Assembly (NCBI RefSeq): GCF_003326675.1
Contig: NZ_JPWF01000012.1
Coordinates: 62,001 to 126,000 of the forward strand
Reading direction: 5' to 3'
Source: Thalassospira profundimaris
GTDB taxonomy: Bacteria > Pseudomonadota > Alphaproteobacteria > Rhodospirillales > Thalassospiraceae
DNA: 64,000 nt
A program made the position numbers and the translations under genes. Below, piece after piece: positions 27,908 to 35,620 of the stretch. The number at the start of each line of letters is the position of its first letter. Positions within the stretch are counted from its first letter, which is position 1. Below the pieces are notes generated by a model. That model was given only the letters and a program-made list of their open reading frames with translations. It had not been told where the DNA came from and searched no databases.

Positions 27908-27941
27908 AAAATCCACCACTCTGCTGAAAACTGAAACACAA

Positions 27942-27974
27942 AAGGGCTGCATCCTGTCATCGGATGCAGCCCTT
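27942..27974. terminator. Bidirectional terminator between SDR and mltG
   Basis: Thirteen-base arms (AAGGGCTGCATCC and its complement) with a 7-base loop; A- and T-rich flanks on either side serve the two convergent genes. Confidence 0.85.
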
Positions 27975-28013
27975 GTTCTTTCTTGGCTACTTCATTGGCG
28001 ATTATCAGTCTGC

Positions 28014-28988
28014 TTATTGCCCATCCCGAATACGCCGCCACTTGGCAACATTACGGTTATGTTCCTTAAGCGTATGGGCAAAGGCATGGCCCCCCGTGCC
28101 GTCTGCAACGAAGTAAAGCTCCTTCGTGGCCGAGGGATGCAGGACGGCGTAAAACGCCTCGCGCCCGGGATTGGTAATCGGTGACGGTGGCAAACCGCCC
28201 GTCACATAAGTGTTGTACGGGCTTTCAAACCGTAGATCCTTGCGCGTCAGGGCACGATCAAGGCGTTTATCCGGGCTGATTGCATAGGCCACCGTCGGAT
28301 CTGACTGCAAACGCATGTTGATCCGTAACCGGTTGACAAACACACCGGCCACACGCGCACGTTCGGCTGCAACACCGGTTTCACGTTCAACGATAGAGGC
28401 AAGAACAAGCGCCTCGTCAATCGTATCAAACGGAAGATTCGCGTCCCGACCCGGCCAAAGCTGTTCGACCATCTCGTCATGGGCGGCCCGCATCCGGTCA
28501 ACAATGCTTTGTTTGGAATCGCCGTATGAGAACTGATAGGTCTCGGGCAGCAATGTGCCATCCTTGGGGATATCGGCAATCTCGCCGGTCAGACCGTCAA
28601 CCAGATTGATCCGGTCGATGATCTCGCCCGAACGCAGACCTTCGGGGATGGTTACGAACCGTTTGACGGTGTCACCACTGGCAAGGATTTCAACAGCCTG
28701 TTTCGGGCTTACCCGTTCCGGGAAGTGATATTCACCGGCCCGCAAAGACCGGTCAAGCCCGGTAACACGCACACCTGCCAGAAAGATCAGCGGTTCTTCA
28801 ATGATGTTTTCGCGACGGAAAATTTCGGCGATCCCTCGGACACCGGTCCCCTGCGGGATGATGATATCACGACCTTGCGCCAGCTTGCTTGGGGATGTGT
28901 ATTGCACATAAACATACACCGCTGCCCCGCCAACGGCGAGAGCAGCGGTGATGATAAGCAAGCCAAGTAAAAGCAGAAAACGCTTCAA
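28014..28988 (-). CDS. mltG: Endolytic murein transglycosylase MltG
   Basis: A 324-residue inner-membrane lytic transglycosylase of the YceG family that cuts nascent glycan strands and helps set their length. A single N-terminal anchor (L-L-L-L-G-L-L-I-I-T-A-A-L-A-V) spans about residues 5-26, followed by a LysM-like part and the catalytic domain with the conserved glutamate in L-A-S-I-V-E-R-E-T-G. The C-terminal motif Y-N-T-Y-V-T-G-G-L-P-P-S-P-I is also typical. The start is a TTG at 28988 with GGGAG seven bases upstream, and the membrane anchor begins right after it, so this unusual start is well supported. It follows fabF by 32 bases, a conserved pairing. Confidence 0.93.
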   Translation of the reverse strand: MKRFLLLLGLLIITAALAVGGAAVYVYVQYTSPSKLAQGRDIIIPQGTGVRGIAEIFRRENIIEEPLIFLAGVRVTGLDRSLRAGEYHFPERVSPKQAVEILASGDTVKRFVTIPEGLRSGEIIDRINLVDGLTGEIADIPKDGTLLPETYQFSYGDSKQSIVDRMRAAHDEMVEQLWPGRDANLPFDTIDEALVLASIVERETGVAAERARVAGVFVNRLRINMRLQSDPTVAYAISPDKRLDRALTRKDLRFESPYNTYVTGGLPPSPITNPGREAFYAVLHPSATKELYFVADGTGGHAFAHTLKEHNRNVAKWRRIRDGQ

Positions 28989-29020
28989 GCGAAAGCTCCC
29001 GTAAAGGTTGGCTCTGCTGT

Positions 29021-30280
29021 TTAGATGGCCTTGAAGACCAGCGATGCGTTGGTGCCGCCAAAGCCGAACGAGTTCGACAGGGCAACATTGACTTTACGCT
29101 GCTTTGCTTCAAGCGGAACCAGATCGATACCTTTGCAGGCTTCGGACGGATTGCGCAGGTTCAGGGTCGGCGGTACGACACCTTCGTGGATCGCAAGGAT
29201 CGAGAACACTGCTTCAATCGCACCCGCAGCACCAAGAAGGTGACCGGTTGCCGATTTCGTTGATGACATCGACATGTTAGAGGCATGGTCACCGAACAGA
29301 CGCTTGACCGCGCCCAGTTCGATTTCGTCACCCAGCGGAGTCGAAGTACCATGTGCGTTGACATAGTCGACGTCTTCCGGGTTCAGGCCCGCATTGCGAA
29401 GCGCGTTGCGCATCGAACGGAAACCACCATTGCCGTCTTCAGCCGGTGCGGTGATGTGATAGGCATCACCTGACATGCCATAGCCAACGACTTCGGCATA
29501 AATCTTTGCACCGCGTGCCTTGGCATGTTCGTATTCTTCAAGAACGACACAGCCTGCACCTTCGCCCATGACGAAACCGTCACGGCCTTCATCCCACGGA
29601 CGGGATGCTTCGGTCGGCGTATCGTTGTAACCGGTTGAAAGCGCGCGGGCAGCAGCAAAGCCAGCCATGCCGAGACGGCAAACAGCTGCTTCTGCACCAC
29701 CGGCAACCATGACATCCGCATCGCCAAGCATAATCATGCGCGACGCATCGCCAACGGCGTGTGCACCGGTCGAACATGCGGTAACAACCGCGTGGTTCGG
29801 ACCCTTAAGACCGTGTTTGATCGAAACCTGGCCAGAAACCAGGTTGATCAGGCAGGACGGAATGAAGAACGGGCTAACGCGACGGGTTTTACCGCCATTG
29901 ACCAGTTCGGTCGCTTCGGCAATTTTCGGCAAACCACCGATACCCGAACCGATCAGAACGCCGGTGGCTTCCTGGTCTTCTTCGGTTTCTGGTTTCCAGC
30001 CGGAGTCCGCAAGCGCCTGGTCAGCAGCAGCAACACCAAAGACGATAAAATCGTCCATTTTTTTCATGTCTTTTACCGAGACATGATCTTCCGCGTTGAA
30101 AAGTCCTTCCCCAACACCGCGCGGCACGAGCCCCGCGATTTTGGCAGGGATATCCGACACATCAAAGGTGTCGATGCTTTTGATCCCGGATTGGCTGTTG
30201 AGCAGTTTCTGCCAAGTATTCTGTGCACCGCTAGCAAGCGGCGTTACAGCACCAACACCAGTAACAACTACGCGTCTCAT
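29021..30280 (-). CDS. fabF: 3-oxoacyl-[acyl-carrier-protein] synthase II
   Basis: A 419-residue condensing enzyme that extends acyl-ACP with malonyl-ACP in fatty-acid synthesis. The Cys-His-His triad is visible: cysteine in T-A-C-S-T-G-A-H, first histidine in N-A-H-G-T-S-T-P-L-G-D, second in K-S-A-T-G-H-L-L-G-A-A-G. The N-terminus R-R-V-V-V-T-G-V-G-A-V-T-P-L is the family start. It lies downstream of acpP, but a hairpin with a T-run lies between them, so part of acpP transcription should stop before fabF. Confidence 0.96.
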   Translation of the reverse strand: MRRVVVTGVGAVTPLASGAQNTWQKLLNSQSGIKSIDTFDVSDIPAKIAGLVPRGVGEGLFNAEDHVSVKDMKKMDDFIVFGVAAADQALADSGWKPETEEDQEATGVLIGSGIGGLPKIAEATELVNGGKTRRVSPFFIPSCLINLVSGQVSIKHGLKGPNHAVVTACSTGAHAVGDASRMIMLGDADVMVAGGAEAAVCRLGMAGFAAARALSTGYNDTPTEASRPWDEGRDGFVMGEGAGCVVLEEYEHAKARGAKIYAEVVGYGMSGDAYHITAPAEDGNGGFRSMRNALRNAGLNPEDVDYVNAHGTSTPLGDEIELGAVKRLFGDHASNMSMSSTKSATGHLLGAAGAIEAVFSILAIHEGVVPPTLNLRNPSEACKGIDLVPLEAKQRKVNVALSNSFGFGGTNASLVFKAI

Positions 30281-30323
30281 CCCGCATTACGCCTTTATTT
30301 TATGAATCCAGCAAAGACGAAAA

Positions 30324-30351
30324 GGGCGTCTGAGGATGTCCTCCGACGCCC
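30324..30351 (-). terminator. Hairpin between acpP and fabF (terminator or attenuator)
   Basis: On the minus strand, GGGCGTC pairs with GACGCCC, an inner GAGGA/TCCTC helix stacks on it, and TTTTCGTCTTT follows. As it lies inside the acpP-fabF unit, it probably lets acpP be made in excess of fabF. Confidence 0.75.
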
Positions 30352-30367
30352 ATGTCTCACGGCAGAA

Positions 30368-30604
30368 TTAGCCGTTCGCCTTTTCGATGAAGTCGATCGC
30401 GTCTTTAACGGTCAGAATTTTTTCAGCCGCGTCATCCGGAATTTCGCAACCGAATTCTTCTTCAAACGCCATAACCAGCTCAACGGTGTCCAGGCTGTCT
30501 GCGCCCAGATCATCGATGAAGCTTGCGTTTTCAGTGACCTTGTCTTCTTCAACACCGAGGTGCTCGACAACGATCTTCTTCACGCGATCTGCGACATCAC
30601 TCAT
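30368..30604 (-). CDS. acpP: Acyl carrier protein
   Basis: A 78-residue acidic protein that carries growing acyl chains on 4'-phosphopantetheine. The attachment serine is in [10 protein letters not shown] near residue 36-37, the universal ACP site. Length, acidity and position between fabG and fabF are those of the housekeeping ACP. Its leader is notable: the Shine-Dalgarno sequence GAAGGA lies in the right arm of a 12-base inverted repeat, listed separately. Confidence 0.97.
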   Translation of the reverse strand: MSDVADRVKKIVVEHLGVEEDKVTENASFIDDLGADSLDTVELVMAFEEEFGCEIPDDAAEKILTVKDAIDFIEKANG

Positions 30605-30612
30605 AGCTCAAA

Positions 30613-30677
30613 TCCTTCAATAGGTTTTCTGTCAGTTAGTGTTCATATGGTGCCCGTTTATTCCCCCTATTGAAGGA
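30613..30677 (-). promoter_or_regulatory. 12-base inverted repeat in the acpP leader covering the ribosome-binding site
   Basis: On the minus strand, TCCTTCAATAGG (30677-30666 region) and its exact complement CCTATTGAAGGA (30624-30613) flank a 41-base loop. The right arm contains the acpP Shine-Dalgarno GAAGGA, eight bases before the ATG. The loop holds a tiny open frame, ATG-AAC-ACT-AAC-TGA. If the arms pair in the mRNA, ribosome access to acpP is blocked. Pairing is read from sequence; regulation is inference. Confidence 0.65.
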
Positions 30678-30774
30678 CGTCCCGGGAACCGGAAACAGAC
30701 AACAAACAATTGCCGGTTTCAATATTTGGTATAGCGGCCTCTTTTAAACAGAAAAGAAGGCAACCCGCAACGGG

Positions 30775-31515
30775 TTAAATCATCGCCATTCCGCCGTTCA
30801 CATGCAAGGTCTGTCCCGTGACATAAGCTGCTTCGTCACTTGCGAGATACAGAACCGCTGCTGCGATCTCTTTGCTGTCGCCCATGCGACCTGCCGGAAT
30901 TCCACCCAAAAGCTTCTCTTTCTGGGCGTCTCCGAGTTCTTCCGTCATTGCGGTGGTAATGAAACCAGGCGCAACGCAGTTAACCGTAATGCCACGTGCC
31001 GCAACTTCCTGTGCGAGCGACTTGGACCAGCCGATCATACCGGCCTTGGCAGCGGCATAGTTGGTCTGCCCCGGGTTACCGGTGACACCAACGATCGACG
31101 TGATGTTGATGATACGGCCATGGCGACGCTTCATCATGCCACGCAAGGAATTACGTGCAAGTTTGAATGCAGACGTCAGGTTCACATCAAGAACGGCCTG
31201 CCAGTCTTCGTCTTTCAGGCGCATCGCAAGCTGGTCACGGGTGATGCCCGCATTATTGACCAGAATGTCAAGCTGACCGCCAAGCGCCTCTTCGGCAGCT
31301 TTGATCAGACCATCAACAGATTCAGAATCCGAAAGGTTCGCCGGAACCACAACAGCATTCTCGCCGATTTCGGCGGCAACTGCTTCAAGGCGTTCCTTAC
31401 GCGTGCCCGACAAGGCAACCTTCGCACCGGCTGCGGCCAGAACTTTGGCGATTTCGCCACCGATACCGCCGGTCGCGCCCGTTACGAGTGCTGTTTTCCC
31501 TGCAAGATCAAACAT
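30775..31515 (-). CDS. fabG: 3-oxoacyl-[acyl-carrier-protein] reductase
   Basis: A 246-residue SDR enzyme that reduces 3-oxoacyl-ACP with NADPH in the fatty-acid elongation cycle. Cofactor loop T-G-A-T-G-G-I-G lies near residues 12-19, N-N-A-G-I near 86, catalytic serine in I-T-S-I-V-G-V and the Y-A-A-A-K pair near 152; the C-terminal V-T-G-Q-T-L-H-V-N-G-G is the FabG hallmark. The position between fabD and acpP settles the assignment among SDRs. It starts 42 bases after fabD. Confidence 0.96.
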   Translation of the reverse strand: MFDLAGKTALVTGATGGIGGEIAKVLAAAGAKVALSGTRKERLEAVAAEIGENAVVVPANLSDSESVDGLIKAAEEALGGQLDILVNNAGITRDQLAMRLKDEDWQAVLDVNLTSAFKLARNSLRGMMKRRHGRIINITSIVGVTGNPGQTNYAAAKAGMIGWSKSLAQEVAARGITVNCVAPGFITTAMTEELGDAQKEKLLGGIPAGRMGDSKEIAAAVLYLASDEAAYVTGQTLHVNGGMAMI

Positions 31516-31557
31516 TAACTTTCTTTCCCTTTGGGTTCGTCTTTACTCGGAACGCTC

Positions 31558-32499
31558 TTAAAGAGCGCCAAGGAATGCTTCGATATCTGCCGGACCATTG
31601 ACGGCAATGCCGTTCATGTCACGGTCAATACGGCGGACCATACCGGTCAGGACCTTGCCTGCGCCGATCTCGACCAGTTCGGTGATTCCCTGTTCTTTCA
31701 TGTAAAGAACGGACTCACGCCAACGCACCGTGCCGCAAACCTGCTCCACAAGGAGTTTACGAATGGTTTCCGGATCAGCAGTTTTTTCTGCCGTGACGTT
31801 TGCAACAACCGGTTTTGCCGGTGCATTCATGGCAACAGTACCAAGGGCCTCGGCCATACGATCCGCTGCGGGCTGCATCAATGCGCAATGGAACGGTGCC
31901 GATACCGGCAACAGAACGGCGCGTTTTGCGCCCTTGCCCTTGGCGATTTCGATTGCACGCTCAACAGCGCCCTTGTGGCCCGATACAACGACCTGGCCAT
32001 TGGCATTGTCGTTGGCTGCGGTGCAAACGTCACCCTGTGCGGCTTCTTCGGCAACGGCAACTGCATCGGCATAATCAAGACCCAAAAGGGCCGCCATCGC
32101 ACCAACGCCAACCGGCACAGCAGCCTGCATCGCCTGACCACGGATTTTCAGAAGACGGGCCGCATCGGCAATCGCAAAGGTGCCCGCGGCAGCAAGCGCA
32201 GAATATTCACCAAGCGAATGACCGGCAACCAGATCGCATTTGTCGGTCAGGGTGAAACCGCCTTCATTTTCCAGAACACGGGTAACGGCAAGACTAACAG
32301 CCATCAAAGCAGGCTGTGCGTTTTCCGTCAGGGTCAGTTCGTTTTCCGGACCTTCGAACATCAATGCACTGAGCTTTTGGGAAAGCGCGTCATCAACTTC
32401 CTGGAAAACTTCGCGGGCAACCGGGAATGCATCTGCCAGTTCTTTGCCCATACCAACCGCTTGCGACCCCTGACCGGGGAAAACGAGTGCGCGTGTCAT
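31558..32499 (-). CDS. fabD: Malonyl-CoA:ACP transacylase
   Basis: A 313-residue enzyme that loads malonyl onto ACP. The frame is open 21 codons further, but the ATG at 32499 gives the family N-terminus M-T-R-A-L-V-F-P-G-Q-G-S-Q. The nucleophile is in G-H-S-L-G-E-Y-S near residue 92, and the catalytic histidine is probably in P-F-H-C-A-L-M near 202. It is first gene of the fabD-fabG-acpP-fabF cluster, preceded by a long empty region that must carry its promoter. Confidence 0.95.
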   Translation of the reverse strand: MTRALVFPGQGSQAVGMGKELADAFPVAREVFQEVDDALSQKLSALMFEGPENELTLTENAQPALMAVSLAVTRVLENEGGFTLTDKCDLVAGHSLGEYSALAAAGTFAIADAARLLKIRGQAMQAAVPVGVGAMAALLGLDYADAVAVAEEAAQGDVCTAANDNANGQVVVSGHKGAVERAIEIAKGKGAKRAVLLPVSAPFHCALMQPAADRMAEALGTVAMNAPAKPVVANVTAEKTADPETIRKLLVEQVCGTVRWRESVLYMKEQGITELVEIGAGKVLTGMVRRIDRDMNGIAVNGPADIEAFLGAL

Positions 32500-33063
32500 T
32501 ATATCAAATATACCCTTGTCGCTTCTACGAAGGCTGCGCCGAATATTCGGCTTTAAAATCAAGCCACCCTTGATAACGTGCGCGACCGCACTGTCAAGGA
32601 CAGATACCTTTGTTCGACATGCATTCGGTCATCGTTGCCCCAAAATTGGCACGCCCGATCCCGATTGCAAGCCGAAGACGTCGAATTACTGTCAGGCGTT
32701 TATGGCATAGTTTCCATCATTTACGAAGGACTGGCTGTTGCGCAGCGCACAAAACAGCAGGGATTTTGACACCTTATATATAGTGTCGGCATCTTCCCGC
32801 CTGCTCCGCACATCCGGCATAGCACCAAACCAGTTGCTTTCAACCCCTGACAAACCCTGTGGCCTCAAAAAATGTGCGCCCTTAAAACGCAAATCGCATA
32901 TCGGGCACAACACAAAAAATACCTTTTCCCGCCTCTGCATGGCGGTTATCACAAAACCGCAACTCTGTTCGACCCCGGACAACATTCCGCAAGCAAAGCA
33001 TTCCTGCGGCTTTGCCCGACAGGCGGGCCATAACCGACAATTGTGGAAAAGCCGCATTTGGCG
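32500..33063. other. Long intergenic region between divergent fabD and rpsF
   Basis: About 560 bases with no credible gene. Open frames on both strands here (32692-33069 minus, 32738-33145 plus) are rich in C, H and R, lack ribosome-binding sites and look like chance. The left part must carry the fabD promoter. One visible element is the AT-rich palindrome-like GACAC...TATATATA...GTGTC at about 32768-32787, and TTGACA sits at 32766-32771 on the plus strand without a convincing -10. Confidence 0.5.
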
Positions 33064-33091
33064 TTGCACTAATGGGCGAAAAGTGTATATT
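33064..33091 (+). promoter_or_regulatory. Promoter of the rpsF ribosomal-protein operon
   Basis: TTGCAC (33064-33069) and TATATT (33086-33091) are separated by 16 bases, a good vegetative promoter. Transcription would start near 33098, giving a leader of about 95 bases. Confidence 0.7.
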
Positions 33092-33111
33092 CCGCCGTCT
33101 CACGGCTCCTT

Positions 33112-33153
33112 GCCGGGATTGCCCGGCTATGCCTGCATGACATGAGGTCATGT
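33112..33153 (+). promoter_or_regulatory. Two hairpins in the rpsF leader, possible S6:S18 autoregulatory element
   Basis: GCCGGG-ATTG-CCCGGC (33112-33127) is followed by CATGAC-ATGAG-GTCATG (33136-33152). rpsF leaders in many bacteria carry an RNA motif bound by the S6:S18 complex. Whether these hairpins are that motif cannot be decided by eye. Confidence 0.4.
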
Positions 33154-33191
33154 ACGGAAGAGATAAGCCACAAGGAGTGATTAGGAGTATT

Positions 33192-33569
33192 ATGAGCAAG
33201 TACGAAAGCGTGTTCATCGCACGTCAGGACTTCTCGACCGCACAGGTCGAAAGCCTGAATGAAAAGCTGACCCAGACCATCGAAGGTCTCGGTGGCAAAA
33301 TCGCTAAAACCGAATATTGGGGTCTGCGTTCCCTGGCATACCGTGTCAAAAAGAACCGCAAAGGCCACTATACTCTCTTCCAGATCGAAGCTGAAAAAGA
33401 TGTGATCGCGGAATATGAGCGTCAGATGCGCCTGAACGAAGACGTTCTGCGTCAGATGACTGTCAAGGTTGAAGAGTTCGAAGAAGAACAGTCAGCCATT
33501 CTGCGTAACCGCGACGAGCGCGGCGGTCGTGGCGGTAATCGCCGTGGCGGTCCCCGTCAGCACGGCTAA
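33192..33569 (+). CDS. rpsF: 30S ribosomal protein S6
   Basis: A 125-residue protein of the small-subunit platform, partner of S18. The ATG at 33192 follows AGGAG and starts M-S-K-Y-E-S-V-F-I-A-R; upstream in-frame starts have no site. The family segment Y-W-G-L-R-S-L-A-Y-R-V-K-K-N-R-K-G-H-Y lies near residues 45-63. The C-terminus is a basic, glycine/arginine-rich tail (R-G-G-R-G-G-N-R-R-G-G), common in alphaproteobacterial S6 and probably flexible. First gene of rpsF-rpsR-DUF2232-rplI. Confidence 0.96.
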   Translation: MSKYESVFIARQDFSTAQVESLNEKLTQTIEGLGGKIAKTEYWGLRSLAYRVKKNRKGHYTLFQIEAEKDVIAEYERQMRLNEDVLRQMTVKVEEFEEEQSAILRNRDERGGRGGNRRGGPRQHG

Positions 33570-33591
33570 CAGATAGCGAGGAGATAATATC

Positions 33592-33825
33592 ATGGCTGGA
33601 CGTCGTCTGTTTTTCCGTCGTCGCAAATCCTGCCCGTTCTCGGGTGATGATGCGCCGAAGATCGACTACAAAGATGTCAAACTGCTGCAGCGTTTCGTTT
33701 CCGAACGCGGCAAAATCGTTCCGAGCCGTATCACTGCGGTTTCGGCCAAGAAGCAGCGCGAGCTGGCAAAAGCCATCAAACGTGCACGCTTCCTGGCGCT
33801 GCTGCCTTACGCAGACCAGGTCTGA
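33592..33825 (+). CDS. rpsR: 30S ribosomal protein S18
   Basis: A 77-residue, strongly basic protein that binds 16S rRNA together with S6. The motif [12 protein letters not shown] (about 21-32) and the following I-V-P-S-R-I-T and [15 protein letters not shown] are diagnostic. A single cysteine near residue 12 is the remnant of the zinc-type N-terminus. It starts 22 bases after rpsF. Confidence 0.97.
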   Translation: MAGRRLFFRRRKSCPFSGDDAPKIDYKDVKLLQRFVSERGKIVPSRITAVSAKKQRELAKAIKRARFLALLPYADQV

Positions 33826-33869
33826 GGCAGTCGGCAAGAGACCCTTTTGTGGTCTCGGGCCGGGAGTAA

Positions 33870-34811
33870 ATGATGCAACGTGACACCCTCATAGCAATTG
33901 GATCAGGATTAGGCAGTGCCGTTCTGTTCCTGTTGGTCCTATCAGGAAATCCGCTTGCTCTTTTGCTCTCATATTTCGGGCATTTGCCACTGCTCCTTAC
34001 GGGGCTTTGGCAGGGACCCAAACGCCTGCTGGTTGCGGCAGTAGCCGCATGCAGTGCCCTCGTTCTTCTGGGGGGATTGCTGCCTTTCACGGTCTTTATG
34101 ATCGTGTTTGCCGGACCGGCGATGTTGTTGACCCGCATGGCGCTGGTCATCCGGAAAGATGAAAATGGCAACTTTGCCTTTCTTCCATCCGGAATTGTCG
34201 TAAGTGCCATGGCCGTCATGGTCGCAACGGTGATGATCTTCATTACCGGGACTTTGGCGGCGGAAGGTCTGGATCTTCAGGATCTGTTTTCGCAGTTTCT
34301 GAACCAAATGTACGCTGAAATGGGTGTCCCTATGACATCCGATACGCAGGGTGTGATTGGTATGTTCCAGGTTTACTTCCCGGCGATTGCTGCGGTGAGC
34401 TGGCTTTTCATGCTGTTCGCCAATGCCGCAATCGCACAGGCAATTCTGGTGCGTGCAGGCAAAAACCTGCGTCCGACACCAAAAATGGCGTCTTTCGCCT
34501 TGCCTGGTTGGTCACTGTTTGCGTTCGCCCTGGCCGGGTTTACGGTCGGCTTTGCCGATGGTTCCTTGGCCTATGTGGCGCGAAACGTCGCGGTGGTACT
34601 GGCAGTGCCGTTCCTGTTTCAGGGATTGGCACTGGTGCATGGGCAGGCAGCCCGATGGCCGCAAAAACGTATGATACTGACGGTGTTTTACATCGTCGCG
34701 GTTCTGTCCAGTTGGTCCTTTATCGCGATCACCGGACTTGGAATTGTTGAGCATTTAATCAGGCTGCGGGGGAAAGAACCGATGACCCGTAGCAATGAGG
34801 AGGATCGGTGA
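33870..34811 (+). CDS. DUF2232 (YybS-like) membrane protein
   Basis: A 313-residue polytopic membrane protein with about eight hydrophobic segments, the first at residues 5-30. Members of this family sit between rpsR and rplI in many alphaproteobacteria and near the same ribosomal genes as YybS in Bacillus. It resembles substrate-specificity subunits of ECF-type transporters in its topology, but no substrate is known. The stop overlaps the rplI start by one base (TGATG), so translation is coupled, and the end of this gene carries the rplI ribosome-binding site GAGGAGG. Confidence 0.85.
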   Translation: MMQRDTLIAIGSGLGSAVLFLLVLSGNPLALLLSYFGHLPLLLTGLWQGPKRLLVAAVAACSALVLLGGLLPFTVFMIVFAGPAMLLTRMALVIRKDENGNFAFLPSGIVVSAMAVMVATVMIFITGTLAAEGLDLQDLFSQFLNQMYAEMGVPMTSDTQGVIGMFQVYFPAIAAVSWLFMLFANAAIAQAILVRAGKNLRPTPKMASFALPGWSLFAFALAGFTVGFADGSLAYVARNVAVVLAVPFLFQGLALVHGQAARWPQKRMILTVFYIVAVLSSWSFIAITGLGIVEHLIRLRGKEPMTRSNEEDR

Positions 34812-35410
34812 TGGAAGTTATTCTGCTCCAGCGGGTAGAAAAACTCGGTCAGATGGGTGACGTAGTCTCCGTCAAGCCGGGCCACGCCCGCAACCGCTTG
34901 CTGCCGCAGGGCATGGCCCTTCGTGCAACCAAAGCAAACCTTGCTGTGTTCGAAGCACAGAAAGCACAGCTCGAAGCTGACAACCTTGACCGTCGTAAAG
35001 ACGCCGAAGCGGTTGCTGCGACCATGGGTGAACTTGCTGTTACCCTCGTTCGTCAGGCATCCGACGTTGGTCAGCTTTACGGTTCGGTAACTGCACGCGA
35101 CATCGCGAACGCAGTAACCGAAGCAGGTTACACTGTTGCTCGTACCCAGGTTGTTCTTGATCAGCCGATCAAAAACCTTGGTCTGCACCAGGTTAAAATC
35201 AACCTGCACCCGGAAGTTGCTATTGAAGTAACTGCCAACGTTGCACGTTCTGAAGAAGACGCAGAAGAACAGCTCCGCAAAGGCGGCGCAGTTCTCGGCA
35301 CCATCGACGAGATGGAAGAAGAAGAAGCTTACGAAGCTGCTGAAGAAGTCTTCGAAGAAGACGATCTGGCTGAAGAAGCTGCTGAAGGCGAAGAAGAAAC
35401 CAACGCTTAA
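34811..35410 (+). CDS. rplI: 50S ribosomal protein L9 with acidic C-terminal tail
   Basis: A 199-residue protein of the large subunit near the L1 stalk that helps keep reading frame. The N-terminal domain [13 protein letters not shown] with [13 protein letters not shown] is diagnostic. The ATG at 34811 is preferred over the GTG one codon earlier, with GAGGAGG seven bases upstream. The last ~45 residues are an extra acidic tail, with runs such as E-M-E-E-E-E-A-Y and E-E-D-D-L-A-E-E, which E. coli L9 (149 residues) lacks. A terminator follows. Confidence 0.95.
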   Translation: MEVILLQRVEKLGQMGDVVSVKPGHARNRLLPQGMALRATKANLAVFEAQKAQLEADNLDRRKDAEAVAATMGELAVTLVRQASDVGQLYGSVTARDIANAVTEAGYTVARTQVVLDQPIKNLGLHQVKINLHPEVAIEVTANVARSEEDAEEQLRKGGAVLGTIDEMEEEEAYEAAEEVFEEDDLAEEAAEGEEETNA

Positions 35411-35439
35411 TTGCGGGTTTTCTCTAGAAACCAATCAAG

Positions 35440-35469
35440 AAACGGCATATCCCCATGGATATGCCGTTT
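35440..35469 (+). terminator. Terminator of the rpsF-rplI operon
   Basis: A perfect 13-base stem (AAACGGCATATCC and its complement) with a 4-base loop, then TCTTTTT. It lies about 30 bases past the rplI stop and before the dnaB promoter region. Confidence 0.9.
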
Positions 35470-35620
35470 TCTTTTTGCCTGCATGCCGGATCGGGCCCCC
35501 GGTTCCGAACCGATGCAAAAACCTGCTATATGAGCGACCTCTGCGCTTGCGGAATACCCGCTATGAGTTATACCGATTAACTCTTTGCGGCCAACCGGAT
35601 GACTGATACCTTTTCCGCCC

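Noticed and set aside
31531-32556. A 341-codon plus-strand open frame over fabD
   Set aside because: Antisense to fabD, which carries all its active-site motifs; the antisense product is C/H/R-rich with no recognisable domain.
32692-33145. Open frames on both strands in the fabD-rpsF gap
   Set aside because: They overlap each other, lack ribosome-binding sites, and run across the rpsF promoter; the products look like random translation.
33515-33566. Glycine/arginine-rich end of rpsF as a possible frameshift
   Set aside because: Alphaproteobacterial S6 proteins often end in such a tail; the stop and the spacing to rpsR are normal.
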